Of a stretch of DNA of 64,000 nt, positions 17,935-25,699 are shown piece by piece; within the stretch, counting starts at the first letter, position 1, and every line of letters begins with the position of its first letter. Both the position numbers and the translations under genes were made by a program. Source of the stretch: DATFMP01 sp035266845 (GTDB lineage Bacteria; SAR324; JACQKK01); the NCBI GenBank assembly GCA_035266845.1, contig DATFMP010000077.1:1-64000 (forward strand), read 5' to 3'. Below the pieces are notes generated by a model. That model did no database searches. It had not been told where the DNA came from and was given only the letters and a program-made list of their open reading frames with translations.

Positions 17935-18555
17935 CTAGTGGTCACCACGGGCGAGGAAGATACGGATGCGGGCGGCCTCCCGACCGGAGGCGCTGGTGGC
18001 GCATCAGTCCTCACCGGCGTCGGTCACGGACACATTGCCCAGACCGGCCGCCTCGAACCAGCCTTGGACGTCCGCCCGGTCAAAGCCCATCCAGCGGTCG
18101 TGGTGCTCGTAGCGCAGGAATGTATGAGTGTGCGCATCCACGTCCGTGAGGATCAGCCGTCCGCCCGGCTTCAGAATGCGCGTCAGCTCCGCGATGGCCG
18201 CAGCGGGCCGCTCCGTATGGTGCAGGTACATGTTGGCGAAAACCCGGTCCACCATGCCCTCCGCGATGGGCAGGTGCTCGGCCTCACCCTCGCGATAGGT
18301 GATGCCTTCCTCGCCCAGGCGCTGCCGCATCTCGGCCAGCATGGCCGGGGACTGGTCCACGGCGATCACCTGCAGGCCCCGCCCCAGCAGCCCTTCGCTC
18401 ATGAAGCCGCTGCCCGCGCCGATATCCGCCACGGTCATGCCGGGCTTCAGTTCCGCCGCGGCGTAGGCCTTCTCGCGCACGCCGGTGGAGAAGAACTCCT
18501 GGCGCATCGCATCCCACTGCGGTGCGACCTCTTCGAAATAGTCCTTGCTGGACAC
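17935..18555 (-). CDS. Class I SAM methyltransferase, probable selenoprotein (Sec184)
   Basis: A Rossmann-fold methyltransferase: motif I is VADIGAGSGFMSEGL (residues 42-56) and the post-I acidic residue lies in VIAVDQS. A conventional reading stops at UGA, codon 184, right after TDAGED. The frame is open beyond it for 22 codons (CATSASGREAARIRIFLARGDH) and ends at TAG 17937-17935. The tail has the GC-rich third positions of real coding sequence and fits my recollection of related methyltransferases ending CC...S...EAxIxIFxAxG, so UGA aligns with the first Cys of a CC pair. A SECIS-like hairpin follows the UGA at the E. coli fdhF spacing. The GTG at 18555 is the start. Thiol/selenol chemistry such as arsenite or another metalloid methylation is a reasonable guess, not shown. 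It has its own promoter. Confidence 0.8.
17975..17991 (-). promoter_or_regulatory. bSECIS-like hairpin after the in-frame UGA
   Basis: Counting the U of UGA as 1, GCCUCC (16-21) pairs with GGAGGC (27-32) around the loop GGUCG (22-26). A G-C/C-G extension below is possible with one bulged C. In E. coli fdhF the apical GGUC also occupies positions 22-25. Such a hairpin recruits SelB with Sec-tRNA. The fdhF comparison is from memory. Confidence 0.75.
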
Positions 18556-18608
18556 GCCTTGCCTCTGTCTGAGGGCGCCTATTCGCGCCGCGCCCCAACC
18601 CCACGATT

Positions 18609-18638
18609 ATTCTACAAATATCGAACTATTGACGTCAA
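18609..18638 (-). promoter_or_regulatory. Sigma-70-type promoter of the methyltransferase gene
   Basis: On the minus strand TTGACG (18638-18633) and TAGAAT (18614-18609) are separated by 18 bp. They lie in a short AT-rich island between the VOC gene stop and the methyltransferase start, 54 bp from the start codon. The spacer contains AATA-N6-TATT, an imperfect inverted repeat of the size seen in ArsR/SmtB operators, so metalloid or metal repression is conceivable. Confidence 0.6.
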
Positions 18639-18657
18639 GCCCGATCACGGTGCACCT

Positions 18658-19059
18658 TCACCGCGCCGGGTAGTTGCTGATCTCGATGAGGTTGCCGTCG
18701 GGATCGCGCAGGTAGACGGATTCGATGGGCCCCAGCGCCCCAGTGCGACGAGAGGGCGGCAGCAGCAGCGGCACGCCACAGGCCTCCAGGTGCGCCATCA
18801 CCTCGGCCAGCGGCGTCTCCGTGATGAAGCACAGATCGGCCGAACCCGGGGCGGGCGCGGCGGCCTTGGGCTCGAACTCGTGCCCGGCCTCGTGCAGGTT
18901 CAGCTTCTGGCGCCCGAAGCGCAGCGCCTTGCGCATGGGGCCGCTGCCTCCGCCGAAGGTCTGCTCCTCCATGCCCAGCACGCGCGTGTAGAAGTCGATC
19001 GTGCGTGGCAGATCCCGCACGGTGAGCACCAGGTGGTCGAGCCGGTCGATGGTGAACAT
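18658..19059 (-). CDS. VOC family protein (glyoxalase/dioxygenase superfamily)
   Basis: A 133-residue single-domain vicinal-oxygen-chelate protein. It has the paired beta-alpha-beta-beta-beta units: LDHLVLTVRDLPRTIDFYTRVLGM at the N-terminus and IESVYLRDPDGNLIEISNYP at the C-terminus. Candidate metal ligands are H9 and the glutamate of NLIEISN. It resembles the glyoxalase/fosfomycin-resistance branch often labelled virulence protein. No CC motif typical of the arsenic lyase ArsI is present. It is the gene immediately upstream of the selenoprotein methyltransferase, but the latter has its own promoter. Confidence 0.85.
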   Translation of the reverse strand: MFTIDRLDHLVLTVRDLPRTIDFYTRVLGMEEQTFGGGSGPMRKALRFGRQKLNLHEAGHEFEPKAAAPAPGSADLCFITETPLAEVMAHLEACGVPLLLPPSRRTGALGPIESVYLRDPDGNLIEISNYPAR

Positions 19060-19255
19060 GACGATGCGTGAGTCAGCAACAGTGCAACCGCGAAGCGGCA
19101 CCGATGGACGCAGAGCGTCCGCGAAGACTCCGGCGCCGGCGGCCCGCCACCCCGTGCTTGCGCGGATCGGGCGGGCTGTCTAAAGTTGCGGACGGATCGC
19201 GCAAAAGGCAAGGCGCAACGCCCACAACCGCCGCTTCGATCGGAGTCCGCCCCAC

Positions 19256-20506
19256 ATGGTCGCAACCACCAACACCGCTGGCCCCTACGAGACCTACGTC
19301 ACGCACCTGGAGTGCGGCTATACCGGCGAGCGCCACGAGGCGGACGTCCTGCACGGCCTCTCGCGAGCGGGCAAACCGCTGCTGGTGCGCTACGATCTGG
19401 AAGCCCTGGCGCGGGGCCTGGACAAGGCCACGCTGGCCAAGCGCCCGGCGGACCTGTGGCGCTATCGTGAGTTCCTGCCAGTGCGCAAGGCGGAGAATAT
19501 CGTCTCGCTGGGCGAGCCGGTCACGCCGCTCATTCCCTTGCCGCGCCTGCGCGGCCGCACGGGCAGCCGTGGGCTGTGGGTGAAGGACGAGGGCCGTCTG
19601 CCCACGAGTTCCTTCAAGGCGCGGGGGCTGTGCCTGGCCGTTTCCATGGCCAAGGAGCTGGGCGTGCAGCGCATGGCCATGCCCACCAACGGCAACGCCG
19701 GGGCGGCCATGGCAGCCTACTGCTCGCGGGCCGGTATCGAGAGCTACGTGTTCTGCCCGGAGGATACGCCGGAGATCAACGTGCGCGAGATCGCGGCCCA
19801 GGGGGCCAAGGTGTACCGCGTCAATGGGTTGATCAACGACTGCGGCAAGATCGTGGGCGAGGGCAAGGAGGCCATGGGCTGGTTCGATACCTCCACGCTC
19901 AAGGAGCCCTACCGCATCGAGGGCAAGAAGACGATGGGCCTGGAGGTCGCCGAGCAGTTCGGCTGGGAGTTGCCGGACGTGATCTTCTACCCCACCGGCG
20001 GCGGCACGGGGCTGATCGGCATGGTCAAGGCCTTCGACGAACTGGAGGCGATGGGCTGGATTGGCAGCAAGCGCCCGCGCATGGTGGCCGTGCAGGCCAC
20101 CGGCTGCGCGCCCATCGTGCGGGCGTATGAGCAGGGCGCCGAGCACGCGGAGTTGTGGCAGGACGCGCATACCATCGCCTCGGGCATCCGCGTGCCCGTG
20201 GCCATCGGGGACTTCCTGATCCTCCGCGGCATGCGCTCCACCGGCGGCTTCGCCATCGCCGTGGAGGACGAGGCGATCGAGGCTGCGCTGGCGGAGGTCG
20301 CCCACGAGGAGGGCCTGCTGCTCTGCCCGGAGGGCGCCGCCACCTATGCCGCCTACAAGCAGGCGCTGGCCGAAGGCAAGGTGGATGCCGACGAACGGGT
20401 GGTGCTGTTCAACTGCGCCAGCGGGCTCAAGTATCCGCTGCCGCCGGTGACCCGCAAGCTGGACCGCCACCAGCCGGTGGACTACGCCGCCATGAAGGCC
20501 TCCTAG
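19256..20506 (+). CDS. Threonine synthase-like PLP enzyme
   Basis: A 416-residue fold-type II PLP enzyme. The PLP lysine is K121 in LPTSSFKARG, followed by the asparagine loop PTNGNAGAA and the glycine-rich phosphate loop YPTGGGTGLIG. These match threonine synthase, which makes threonine from O-phosphohomoserine. The N-terminal zinc-ribbon-like segment of the short-form enzymes is reduced to HLECGYTGERHEAD. A related dehydratase role is possible. GGAG lies 11 bases before the ATG. The MFS gene follows after 20 bp, suggesting co-transcription. Confidence 0.82.
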   Translation: MVATTNTAGPYETYVTHLECGYTGERHEADVLHGLSRAGKPLLVRYDLEALARGLDKATLAKRPADLWRYREFLPVRKAENIVSLGEPVTPLIPLPRLRGRTGSRGLWVKDEGRLPTSSFKARGLCLAVSMAKELGVQRMAMPTNGNAGAAMAAYCSRAGIESYVFCPEDTPEINVREIAAQGAKVYRVNGLINDCGKIVGEGKEAMGWFDTSTLKEPYRIEGKKTMGLEVAEQFGWELPDVIFYPTGGGTGLIGMVKAFDELEAMGWIGSKRPRMVAVQATGCAPIVRAYEQGAEHAELWQDAHTIASGIRVPVAIGDFLILRGMRSTGGFAIAVEDEAIEAALAEVAHEEGLLLCPEGAATYAAYKQALAEGKVDADERVVLFNCASGLKYPLPPVTRKLDRHQPVDYAAMKAS

Positions 20507-20526
20507 TCGCCCGCCCCGGCCTGTCC

Positions 20527-21894
20527 ATGAGCGAACCCGCCCTGTCCCACGCCGCCGCCGAGCGCCTGGAGTCGGCGTACCGAGTGCTCGCCGGCGACGA
20601 CACCGACGAGCGTGCCTGCGAGGCCATCCCGGCAGGCGCCTGCACGGACGTCCCGCGCAACTACCTGCTGAACCTGGCCAACGGCGCCGCCACCAAGCTG
20701 GCCGAACAGCTCGCCAGCCCGGGCCTGGTGCTGCCCTGGCTGCTGGCCGGCATTGGGGCCCCGGCCACCGTCACCGGGCTGCTGGTGCCGCTCAAGCAGG
20801 CGGGGTCGCTGCTGCCCCAGCTTGTTGTGGCGGGCCGCATCCGCTCGCTGGCCCGGCGCAAGTGGGTATGGGTAGCCGCCGGACTGTTCCAGGCGCTCAT
20901 GCTGACCGTAATCGGGGCCGGGGCGATGATCCTGCCGCCCGAAATGGCGGGGCCGCTGACGCTGCTGGCCTTCGCCATCTTCAGCGTGGCCAGCGGCGCC
21001 GGCTCCGTGGCCTTCCAGGATGTGATGGGCAAGACCATCCCCGCCGGACGGCGCGGGCGCCTGCTCTCCCACCGCGCGCTGGTAGGGGGCGGCCTGACGT
21101 TGATCGCTGCGGGGGTCTTCCGCGTGCTCAGCGCGGACGCGGTGGACGTACAACTCACCGTGGCACTGCTGCTGATCGCCGCCTTGCTGTGGGCGTTGGG
21201 CGCAGCCGCCTTCGCCGCCATGGAAGAGCAGGACGGCGCCACCAGCGGCGGCCGCTCCATGCTGCACGAGGTGGCCGCGGGCCTGAAGCTGGTGCGCGAG
21301 GTGCCCGGCTACCGAGGCTTCCTGTGGGCGCGCGGCCTGCTGCTGGGCGTGGAGCTGGCCGCGCCCTTCTTCGCGCTGCACGCCAGCGGGCTCTACGGCA
21401 ATGGCGCCGCCCAACTGGGCTCGTACGTCTTCGCGCTTGGGTTGGCGAATGTCGTGGCGAGTCCCCTGTGGGGCCGCTGGTCGGATGCCACCGCCCACCG
21501 CGTAATGGCGGTGGCGGGCCTGATCGCCGTCGCCGCAGGCCTGCTGGCGCTGGCGCTGACCTGGGTACCGGCCGCCATCGGCATCTGGGCCTATGCCGGA
21601 GTGTTCCTGCTGGTCGGAGTGGCGGAGGCCGGGCTGCGGCTGGGACGCAAGACCTATCTGCTGGATGGCGCTCCGGCGGACGAACGGCCGCTCTACGTCG
21701 CCTTTGCCAACACCGCCATGGGGCTGCTGGCCCTGGCCGGCGTCGCACTGGGCGTGCTGGCGGACGTCACCGTGCCCGCCACCGCCATCGGCGCGGTGAT
21801 TGTGCTGGCCGCGCTGGGAGCGCTGGCAAGCTGGCGCCTTCCGCCCGCGCGGGACATGACGATGGAGGTGCTGGGCCACTCAGACGTCGGCTGA
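20527..21894 (+). CDS. Major facilitator superfamily transporter
   Basis: A 455-residue protein with about ten to twelve hydrophobic helices in two halves joined by a central loop around residue 240-260. The MFS intracellular loop pattern appears as GKTIPAGRRGRLLSHRALVGG and GRWSDATAHRVM. The first 60 residues are acidic and soluble. It follows the threonine synthase gene by 20 bp in the same direction, so an amino-acid efflux role is possible but not shown. Confidence 0.8.
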   Translation: MSEPALSHAAAERLESAYRVLAGDDTDERACEAIPAGACTDVPRNYLLNLANGAATKLAEQLASPGLVLPWLLAGIGAPATVTGLLVPLKQAGSLLPQLVVAGRIRSLARRKWVWVAAGLFQALMLTVIGAGAMILPPEMAGPLTLLAFAIFSVASGAGSVAFQDVMGKTIPAGRRGRLLSHRALVGGGLTLIAAGVFRVLSADAVDVQLTVALLLIAALLWALGAAAFAAMEEQDGATSGGRSMLHEVAAGLKLVREVPGYRGFLWARGLLLGVELAAPFFALHASGLYGNGAAQLGSYVFALGLANVVASPLWGRWSDATAHRVMAVAGLIAVAAGLLALALTWVPAAIGIWAYAGVFLLVGVAEAGLRLGRKTYLLDGAPADERPLYVAFANTAMGLLALAGVALGVLADVTVPATAIGAVIVLAALGALASWRLPPARDMTMEVLGHSDVG

Positions 21895-21907
21895 GCCCGG
21901 CGCCGCA

Positions 21908-23137
21908 TCACGCTCCCTGCCCCAGCACTTCCCCCACCGCCAGCGTCAGCACGCGCGTGGCGCGCGCCAGATCGTCCAGCTTCAGCCGTTCGTCCGCGCG
22001 GTGGGCATTGGCCTCGGCCAAGCTACGGGGACCGGCGCCATAGAGCACGGTGGGGATGCCCGCCGCGGCGTAGTGGCGGGCATCGGTATAGAGCGGCAGA
22101 CCACGCGTAGGGATGGACTCGCCCAGCACCACGCCGCCATGGCGCTGCAGCACGGTGGCCAGCCGCTCCGCGCCGATCAGGGGCTTCAGCGGCGCCGCAC
22201 TGAGGATACACCGCACCTCGCAGCTCACGCCCGGAATCAGCGCCGCGGTGCGCTGGATGAACTCCGTCAGCTCGCGCTGCACGCGCTCGGGCTGCTCCTC
22301 GGGGATGATGCGGCGGTCCAGTCGCACGGTGACGCGATCGGGCACGACGTTCGTGTTGGTGCCGCCGGAGATGAGCCCCGCTACCAGGGTCGGGCTGCCG
22401 ATGCCGGGCGTGGCGGAGCGGATGCGGGTATAGCCGCGGCGATGCGCATAGAGCGAGGCCAGCACCATCGTCGCGGCCTCCAACGCGTCCCGGCCCTGCT
22501 CCGGCTCGGCGGCATGGGCCGAGACGCCATGGAAGCTCAACTCCAGGTGCAGGCAGCCGTTGTGCGCGGTCACCACCGCATAGCTGAAGCCGGCACAGAT
22601 CGCGTAGTCCGGCTGTGTGAGCCCGTGCGTCAGCAGCCACTGCGGGCCGAGCCGACCACCAGCCTCCTCATCGTAGGTGACGTGTAGCTCCACCGTGCCG
22701 CGAGCCAGGCCAGCATCACGCAGGGCCAGCAACGTGAACGCGTAGGCGGCGATGTCACTCTTGGAGACGGCCACGCCCCGGCCCAGCATCCAGCCCTCGC
22801 GCACCTCAGCGCCGTATGGATCGGCGCTCCAGCCCTCGCCCGGCGGCACCGCATCGCCGTGGGCATTGAGGACCAGCGTGGAGCCGGGGCCGAAGCGCTC
22901 GCGCACGATCAGGTTGGTGACGCTGCGCATCCCCGCGGCTTGGCACTCGGCTTCGGGCACCGGATGTGCCGCCACCGCCAGGCCGAGCGCCTCCAGCAGC
23001 GACTGGGTGCGGGCCGCGTGCGGGGCACAGTCGCCCGGGGGATTGTCCGAGGGCGTACGCACGAGTTCGGCCAGCAGCGCCTCCTGACGCTCGCGCTGGG
23101 CATCCAGGAACGCGGTGATCTCAGCGGCGGACTTCAT
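21908..23137 (-). CDS. M20/ArgE/DapE family metallopeptidase
   Basis: A 409-residue zinc-dependent amidohydrolase. Metal-site segments are NAHGDAVPPGEGW (His and Asp), GRGVAVSKSD, which replaces the common GRGxxDxKG, and YDEEAGG with the catalytic glutamate pair. The dimerisation lid includes FHGVSAHAAEPEQGRDA and GGTNTNVVPDRVTVRLDRR. Family members remove acyl groups from amino acids or cleave dipeptides. The AVSKSD variant occurs in some branches, so it is unlikely to mean inactivity. The start is ATG 23137. The encapsulated-ferritin gene is just upstream on the same strand. Confidence 0.88.
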   Translation of the reverse strand: MKSAAEITAFLDAQRERQEALLAELVRTPSDNPPGDCAPHAARTQSLLEALGLAVAAHPVPEAECQAAGMRSVTNLIVRERFGPGSTLVLNAHGDAVPPGEGWSADPYGAEVREGWMLGRGVAVSKSDIAAYAFTLLALRDAGLARGTVELHVTYDEEAGGRLGPQWLLTHGLTQPDYAICAGFSYAVVTAHNGCLHLELSFHGVSAHAAEPEQGRDALEAATMVLASLYAHRRGYTRIRSATPGIGSPTLVAGLISGGTNTNVVPDRVTVRLDRRIIPEEQPERVQRELTEFIQRTAALIPGVSCEVRCILSAAPLKPLIGAERLATVLQRHGGVVLGESIPTRGLPLYTDARHYAAAGIPTVLYGAGPRSLAEANAHRADERLKLDDLARATRVLTLAVGEVLGQGA

Positions 23138-23173
23138 TGCGCGGTCACCGCGCACAGGAAGGCCGCGGAGCAG

Positions 23174-23464
23174 CTAGTGGTGTCCAGCGATGGGGCCCTC
23201 CTTGTTCAGGATCTCGCCCATTTCCTTGGCGAAATCGGGGTCGTTGCGGCGGATCCATTCCAGCGTCATCATGCCGTGCTCGATCTCTTCGCGCATGTTG
23301 TGCAGCAGGATCTCGCGCAGCGCATCGTCCTCACAGTCGTCCGCGCGCTGGCGGTACCAGTCGATCGCTTCCAGTTCCTCGATCAGCGAAACGATGGCCT
23401 GGTGCATGGCCAGGGTGTGCTTGCTGAGCTTCTCGCGGGGGGCGTGCAGGGACTCATGGGACAT
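23174..23464 (-). CDS. Encapsulated ferritin (EncFtn)-like protein
   Basis: A 96-residue two-helix ferritin-like protein of the EncFtn family, which oxidises Fe(II) inside encapsulin shells as a decamer. The metal-site pattern is intact: E30 in IEELEAIDW, W36, E60 and H63 in REEIEHG, followed by TLEWIRR. The protein ends KEGPIAGHH, without the extra LTVGSLR-type peptide that docks cargo to a shell. No encapsulin shell gene adjoins it: the neighbours are an M20 peptidase and OppC. GGAG eight bases upstream supports ATG 23464. Confidence 0.88.
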   Translation of the reverse strand: MSHESLHAPREKLSKHTLAMHQAIVSLIEELEAIDWYRQRADDCEDDALREILLHNMREEIEHGMMTLEWIRRNDPDFAKEMGEILNKEGPIAGHH

Positions 23465-23595
23465 CGTCGCGTCTCCTTTCGCTTTCACGTGATGGCACAA
23501 GGCGGGGCACGAGGGCCCCTGGTAGAGGTCGTGCGTTGTGGCGCGGAGCGCCGCACATCGAGCCGCTTGGCGGTGTTTCCGACGGCGCCATGGGA

Positions 23596-23611
23596 CCCGC
23601 GGCCACGCGGG
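23596..23611 (-). terminator. Hairpin downstream of the oppC-like gene
   Basis: CCCGCG-GCCA-CGCGGG forms a 6-bp stem with a 4-nt loop, 32 bp after the OppC stop on the minus strand. There is no clear U-run. It would separate the permease transcript from the ferritin gene. Confidence 0.4.
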
Positions 23612-23643
23612 CCACAGGCGAGCTTGCCGCCACGACAGGGCAG

Positions 23644-24531
23644 CTACATGCGGCGGGCGATGCGGGGATCGAGCGTATCGCGCAGTCCGTCACCCAGCAG
23701 ATTGATCCCCAGCACCGTCAGCGCAAGGCAAATGCCGGGGAAGAGGATGATCCAGAAGCCGATCTGCACATAGGTGCGGCCCTCGGCCATGATGTTGCCC
23801 CAACTGGGCACGTCCGGCGGCGTGCCAGCGCCCAGGAAGCTCAGATAGGCCTCGATGATCACCGCCGAGGCCATGATGTAGGTGCCCTGCACAATGAGCG
23901 GCGCCAGCGTGTTGGGCATGATGTGGCGGAACATCGTGCGCAGGAAGCCGGCCCCCATGGCCGACGCCGCCTCAACGAACGGCTGCTCCCGCAGCGACAG
24001 CACCAACGCCCGCACTAGCCGCACCACGCGGGGAATCTCCGGAATCGTGATGGCGATGATCACGTTCTTCACACTGGCGCTCATGAGGGCCATTAGGGCG
24101 ATCGCCAGCAGGATCGCCGGGATGGACATGAGGCCATCCATGATGCGCATGATGATGGCGTCCAGCACGCGGTTGTATCCGCTCATCAGCCCGATCACCA
24201 TGCCGAAGCTCGTGGCGAGGATCGATACGCTGAAGCCCACGACCAGGGAGATACGCGCCCCGTAGATCGTGCGGCTATAGACATCGCGCCCGAACATATC
24301 CGTGCCGAACCAATGGCCCGCCTCGGGGGGACGCAGGCGGTGGATCGGATTGAGTACCCGCGGATCGTACGTGAACAGGTACGGCGCCAGGATTGCCATC
24401 AGCACCATCGCCACCAGCAGCGCGCCGCCGACCAACATGGTGGGATGCCGCCGCACAATATTGCGCATGTGGCCCAGCAGCGCCCTTGGTTGCGCCGGCA
24501 GGGCAATGGCATCGGGTTCGGCAGTCAGCAT
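23644..24531 (-). CDS. Oligopeptide/dipeptide ABC permease, OppC/DppC-like
   Basis: A 295-residue permease with an N-terminal helix followed by the HWFGTDMFGRDVYSRTIYGARISLVVG segment, the signature start of the OppC/DppC domain. The EAA loop is EAASAMGAGFLRTMFRHIMPN. It ends LLGDGLRDTLDPR as the family does. It follows the OppB-like gene by 27 bp. No binding protein or ATPase genes are linked, so it must borrow them from elsewhere, possibly from the complete system at 30-36 kb. Confidence 0.9.
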   Translation of the reverse strand: MLTAEPDAIALPAQPRALLGHMRNIVRRHPTMLVGGALLVAMVLMAILAPYLFTYDPRVLNPIHRLRPPEAGHWFGTDMFGRDVYSRTIYGARISLVVGFSVSILATSFGMVIGLMSGYNRVLDAIIMRIMDGLMSIPAILLAIALMALMSASVKNVIIAITIPEIPRVVRLVRALVLSLREQPFVEAASAMGAGFLRTMFRHIMPNTLAPLIVQGTYIMASAVIIEAYLSFLGAGTPPDVPSWGNIMAEGRTYVQIGFWIILFPGICLALTVLGINLLGDGLRDTLDPRIARRM

Positions 24532-24558
24532 GACGCTCCAAAGGCCGGACGCGACCCG

Positions 24559-25500
24559 CTAGTAGCGGATGCGAGGATCGAGCACCGTGTACAACAGGTC
24601 CACGACAAGATTCACCAGCACGTAGGCCGCCGAGAAGATCAGGATGATCCCCTGAATCACCGGATAGTCGCGGTGCAGGATCGCATCCACCGTAAGCCGC
24701 CCCAAACCTGGAATGGCGAACACGCTCTCCGTCACCACTACCCCGCCGATAAGCAGCGCCACGCCCACGCCGATGATCGTGACCACCGGCACCGCCGCGT
24801 TCTTGAGAGCGTGACCCCACAGCACATTGCGCGGGTTGAGGCCCTTCGAGTGCGCCGTGCGGATGTAGTCCTCGCTCAGCACCTCAAGCACGCTGGCGCG
24901 CGTGATCCGCGCAATGAGGGCCATGTACACCAAGCCCAGCGTGAGGGTGGGCAGCGTGATGTGGCGCAGGAACGGGATCAGCCCGTCGCTGATGCTCTTG
25001 TAGCCTTGCACTGGCAGCCATGCCAGTTGCACGGAGAAGCCGTAGATCAGCAGAAAGCCCAGCCAGAACACCGGGAACGAGAATCCCAGCACGGCGAACA
25101 CCATCACCAGCCGGTCTATCCAGGTACCGGCCTTCCAGGCGGCCAGCACCCCCATTGGCACGGCAAGCACGACCGCGAAGATCATCGTCGTCAGCGAGAG
25201 CGCCAGGGTGGGCTCCATGCGCTGTCTGATGAGCTTGCTCACCGGCAGGTTGGAGAAGATCGACACCCCCAGGTCCCCATGCGCAATGCGCCCGAGCCAG
25301 ATGACAAGCTGCGTGGCGATGGGCTGATCCAGACCGAGCTGGTGGCGGATGCGCTCGATATCCTGCGGCTGGGCGTAGTCCCCCGCGATCACTGCGGCGG
25401 GATCGCCCGGCGCGATACGCAGCAGGGTGAACACGAACAGGGCGACGATCAGCATGACGGGGATCGTCGCCAGGATACGCCGGATGATATAAGTCTGCAT
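24559..25500 (-). CDS. Oligopeptide/dipeptide ABC permease, OppB/DppB-like
   Basis: A 313-residue permease starting MQTYIIRRILATIPVMLIV with the usual LLRIAPGDPAAVIAG periplasmic segment. The EAA loop reads YIRTAHSKGLNPRNVLWGHALKN. The C-terminus is LVNLVVDLLYTVLDPRIRY. Six membrane helices are apparent. It forms a heterodimer with the OppC-like protein encoded next. An AraC-type regulator gene lies 199 bp upstream in the same orientation and may govern it. Confidence 0.9.
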   Translation of the reverse strand: MQTYIIRRILATIPVMLIVALFVFTLLRIAPGDPAAVIAGDYAQPQDIERIRHQLGLDQPIATQLVIWLGRIAHGDLGVSIFSNLPVSKLIRQRMEPTLALSLTTMIFAVVLAVPMGVLAAWKAGTWIDRLVMVFAVLGFSFPVFWLGFLLIYGFSVQLAWLPVQGYKSISDGLIPFLRHITLPTLTLGLVYMALIARITRASVLEVLSEDYIRTAHSKGLNPRNVLWGHALKNAAVPVVTIIGVGVALLIGGVVVTESVFAIPGLGRLTVDAILHRDYPVIQGIILIFSAAYVLVNLVVDLLYTVLDPRIRY

Positions 25501-25699
25501 GGCTCCGCGCCTGCTGCAAGGCCCCCCGGCCGGCCCTGGCGGGCACTCCCCCGGGCCTGGGTTTCGCGATCCACACATCTTCAGGATACGTGGATAATAG
25601 CACCGTTGCCGCGCATCCGGTAGGCAGCGGCTTGGCGACCCGTACCACGCAAGGCTCCGCCCAATGCCCACATTGCCAAGCCCACGACGACCCGGCGCG

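Noticed and set aside
18658..19059. VOC protein as the arsenic lyase ArsI
   Set aside because: The vicinal cysteine pair of ArsI is absent and the protein fits the general glyoxalase family.
21898..21910. UGA followed by UGC at the end of the M20 peptidase, considered as a second selenocysteine
   Set aside because: The peptidase already has the expected length, the following codons do not look like protein, and I see no SECIS-like hairpin.
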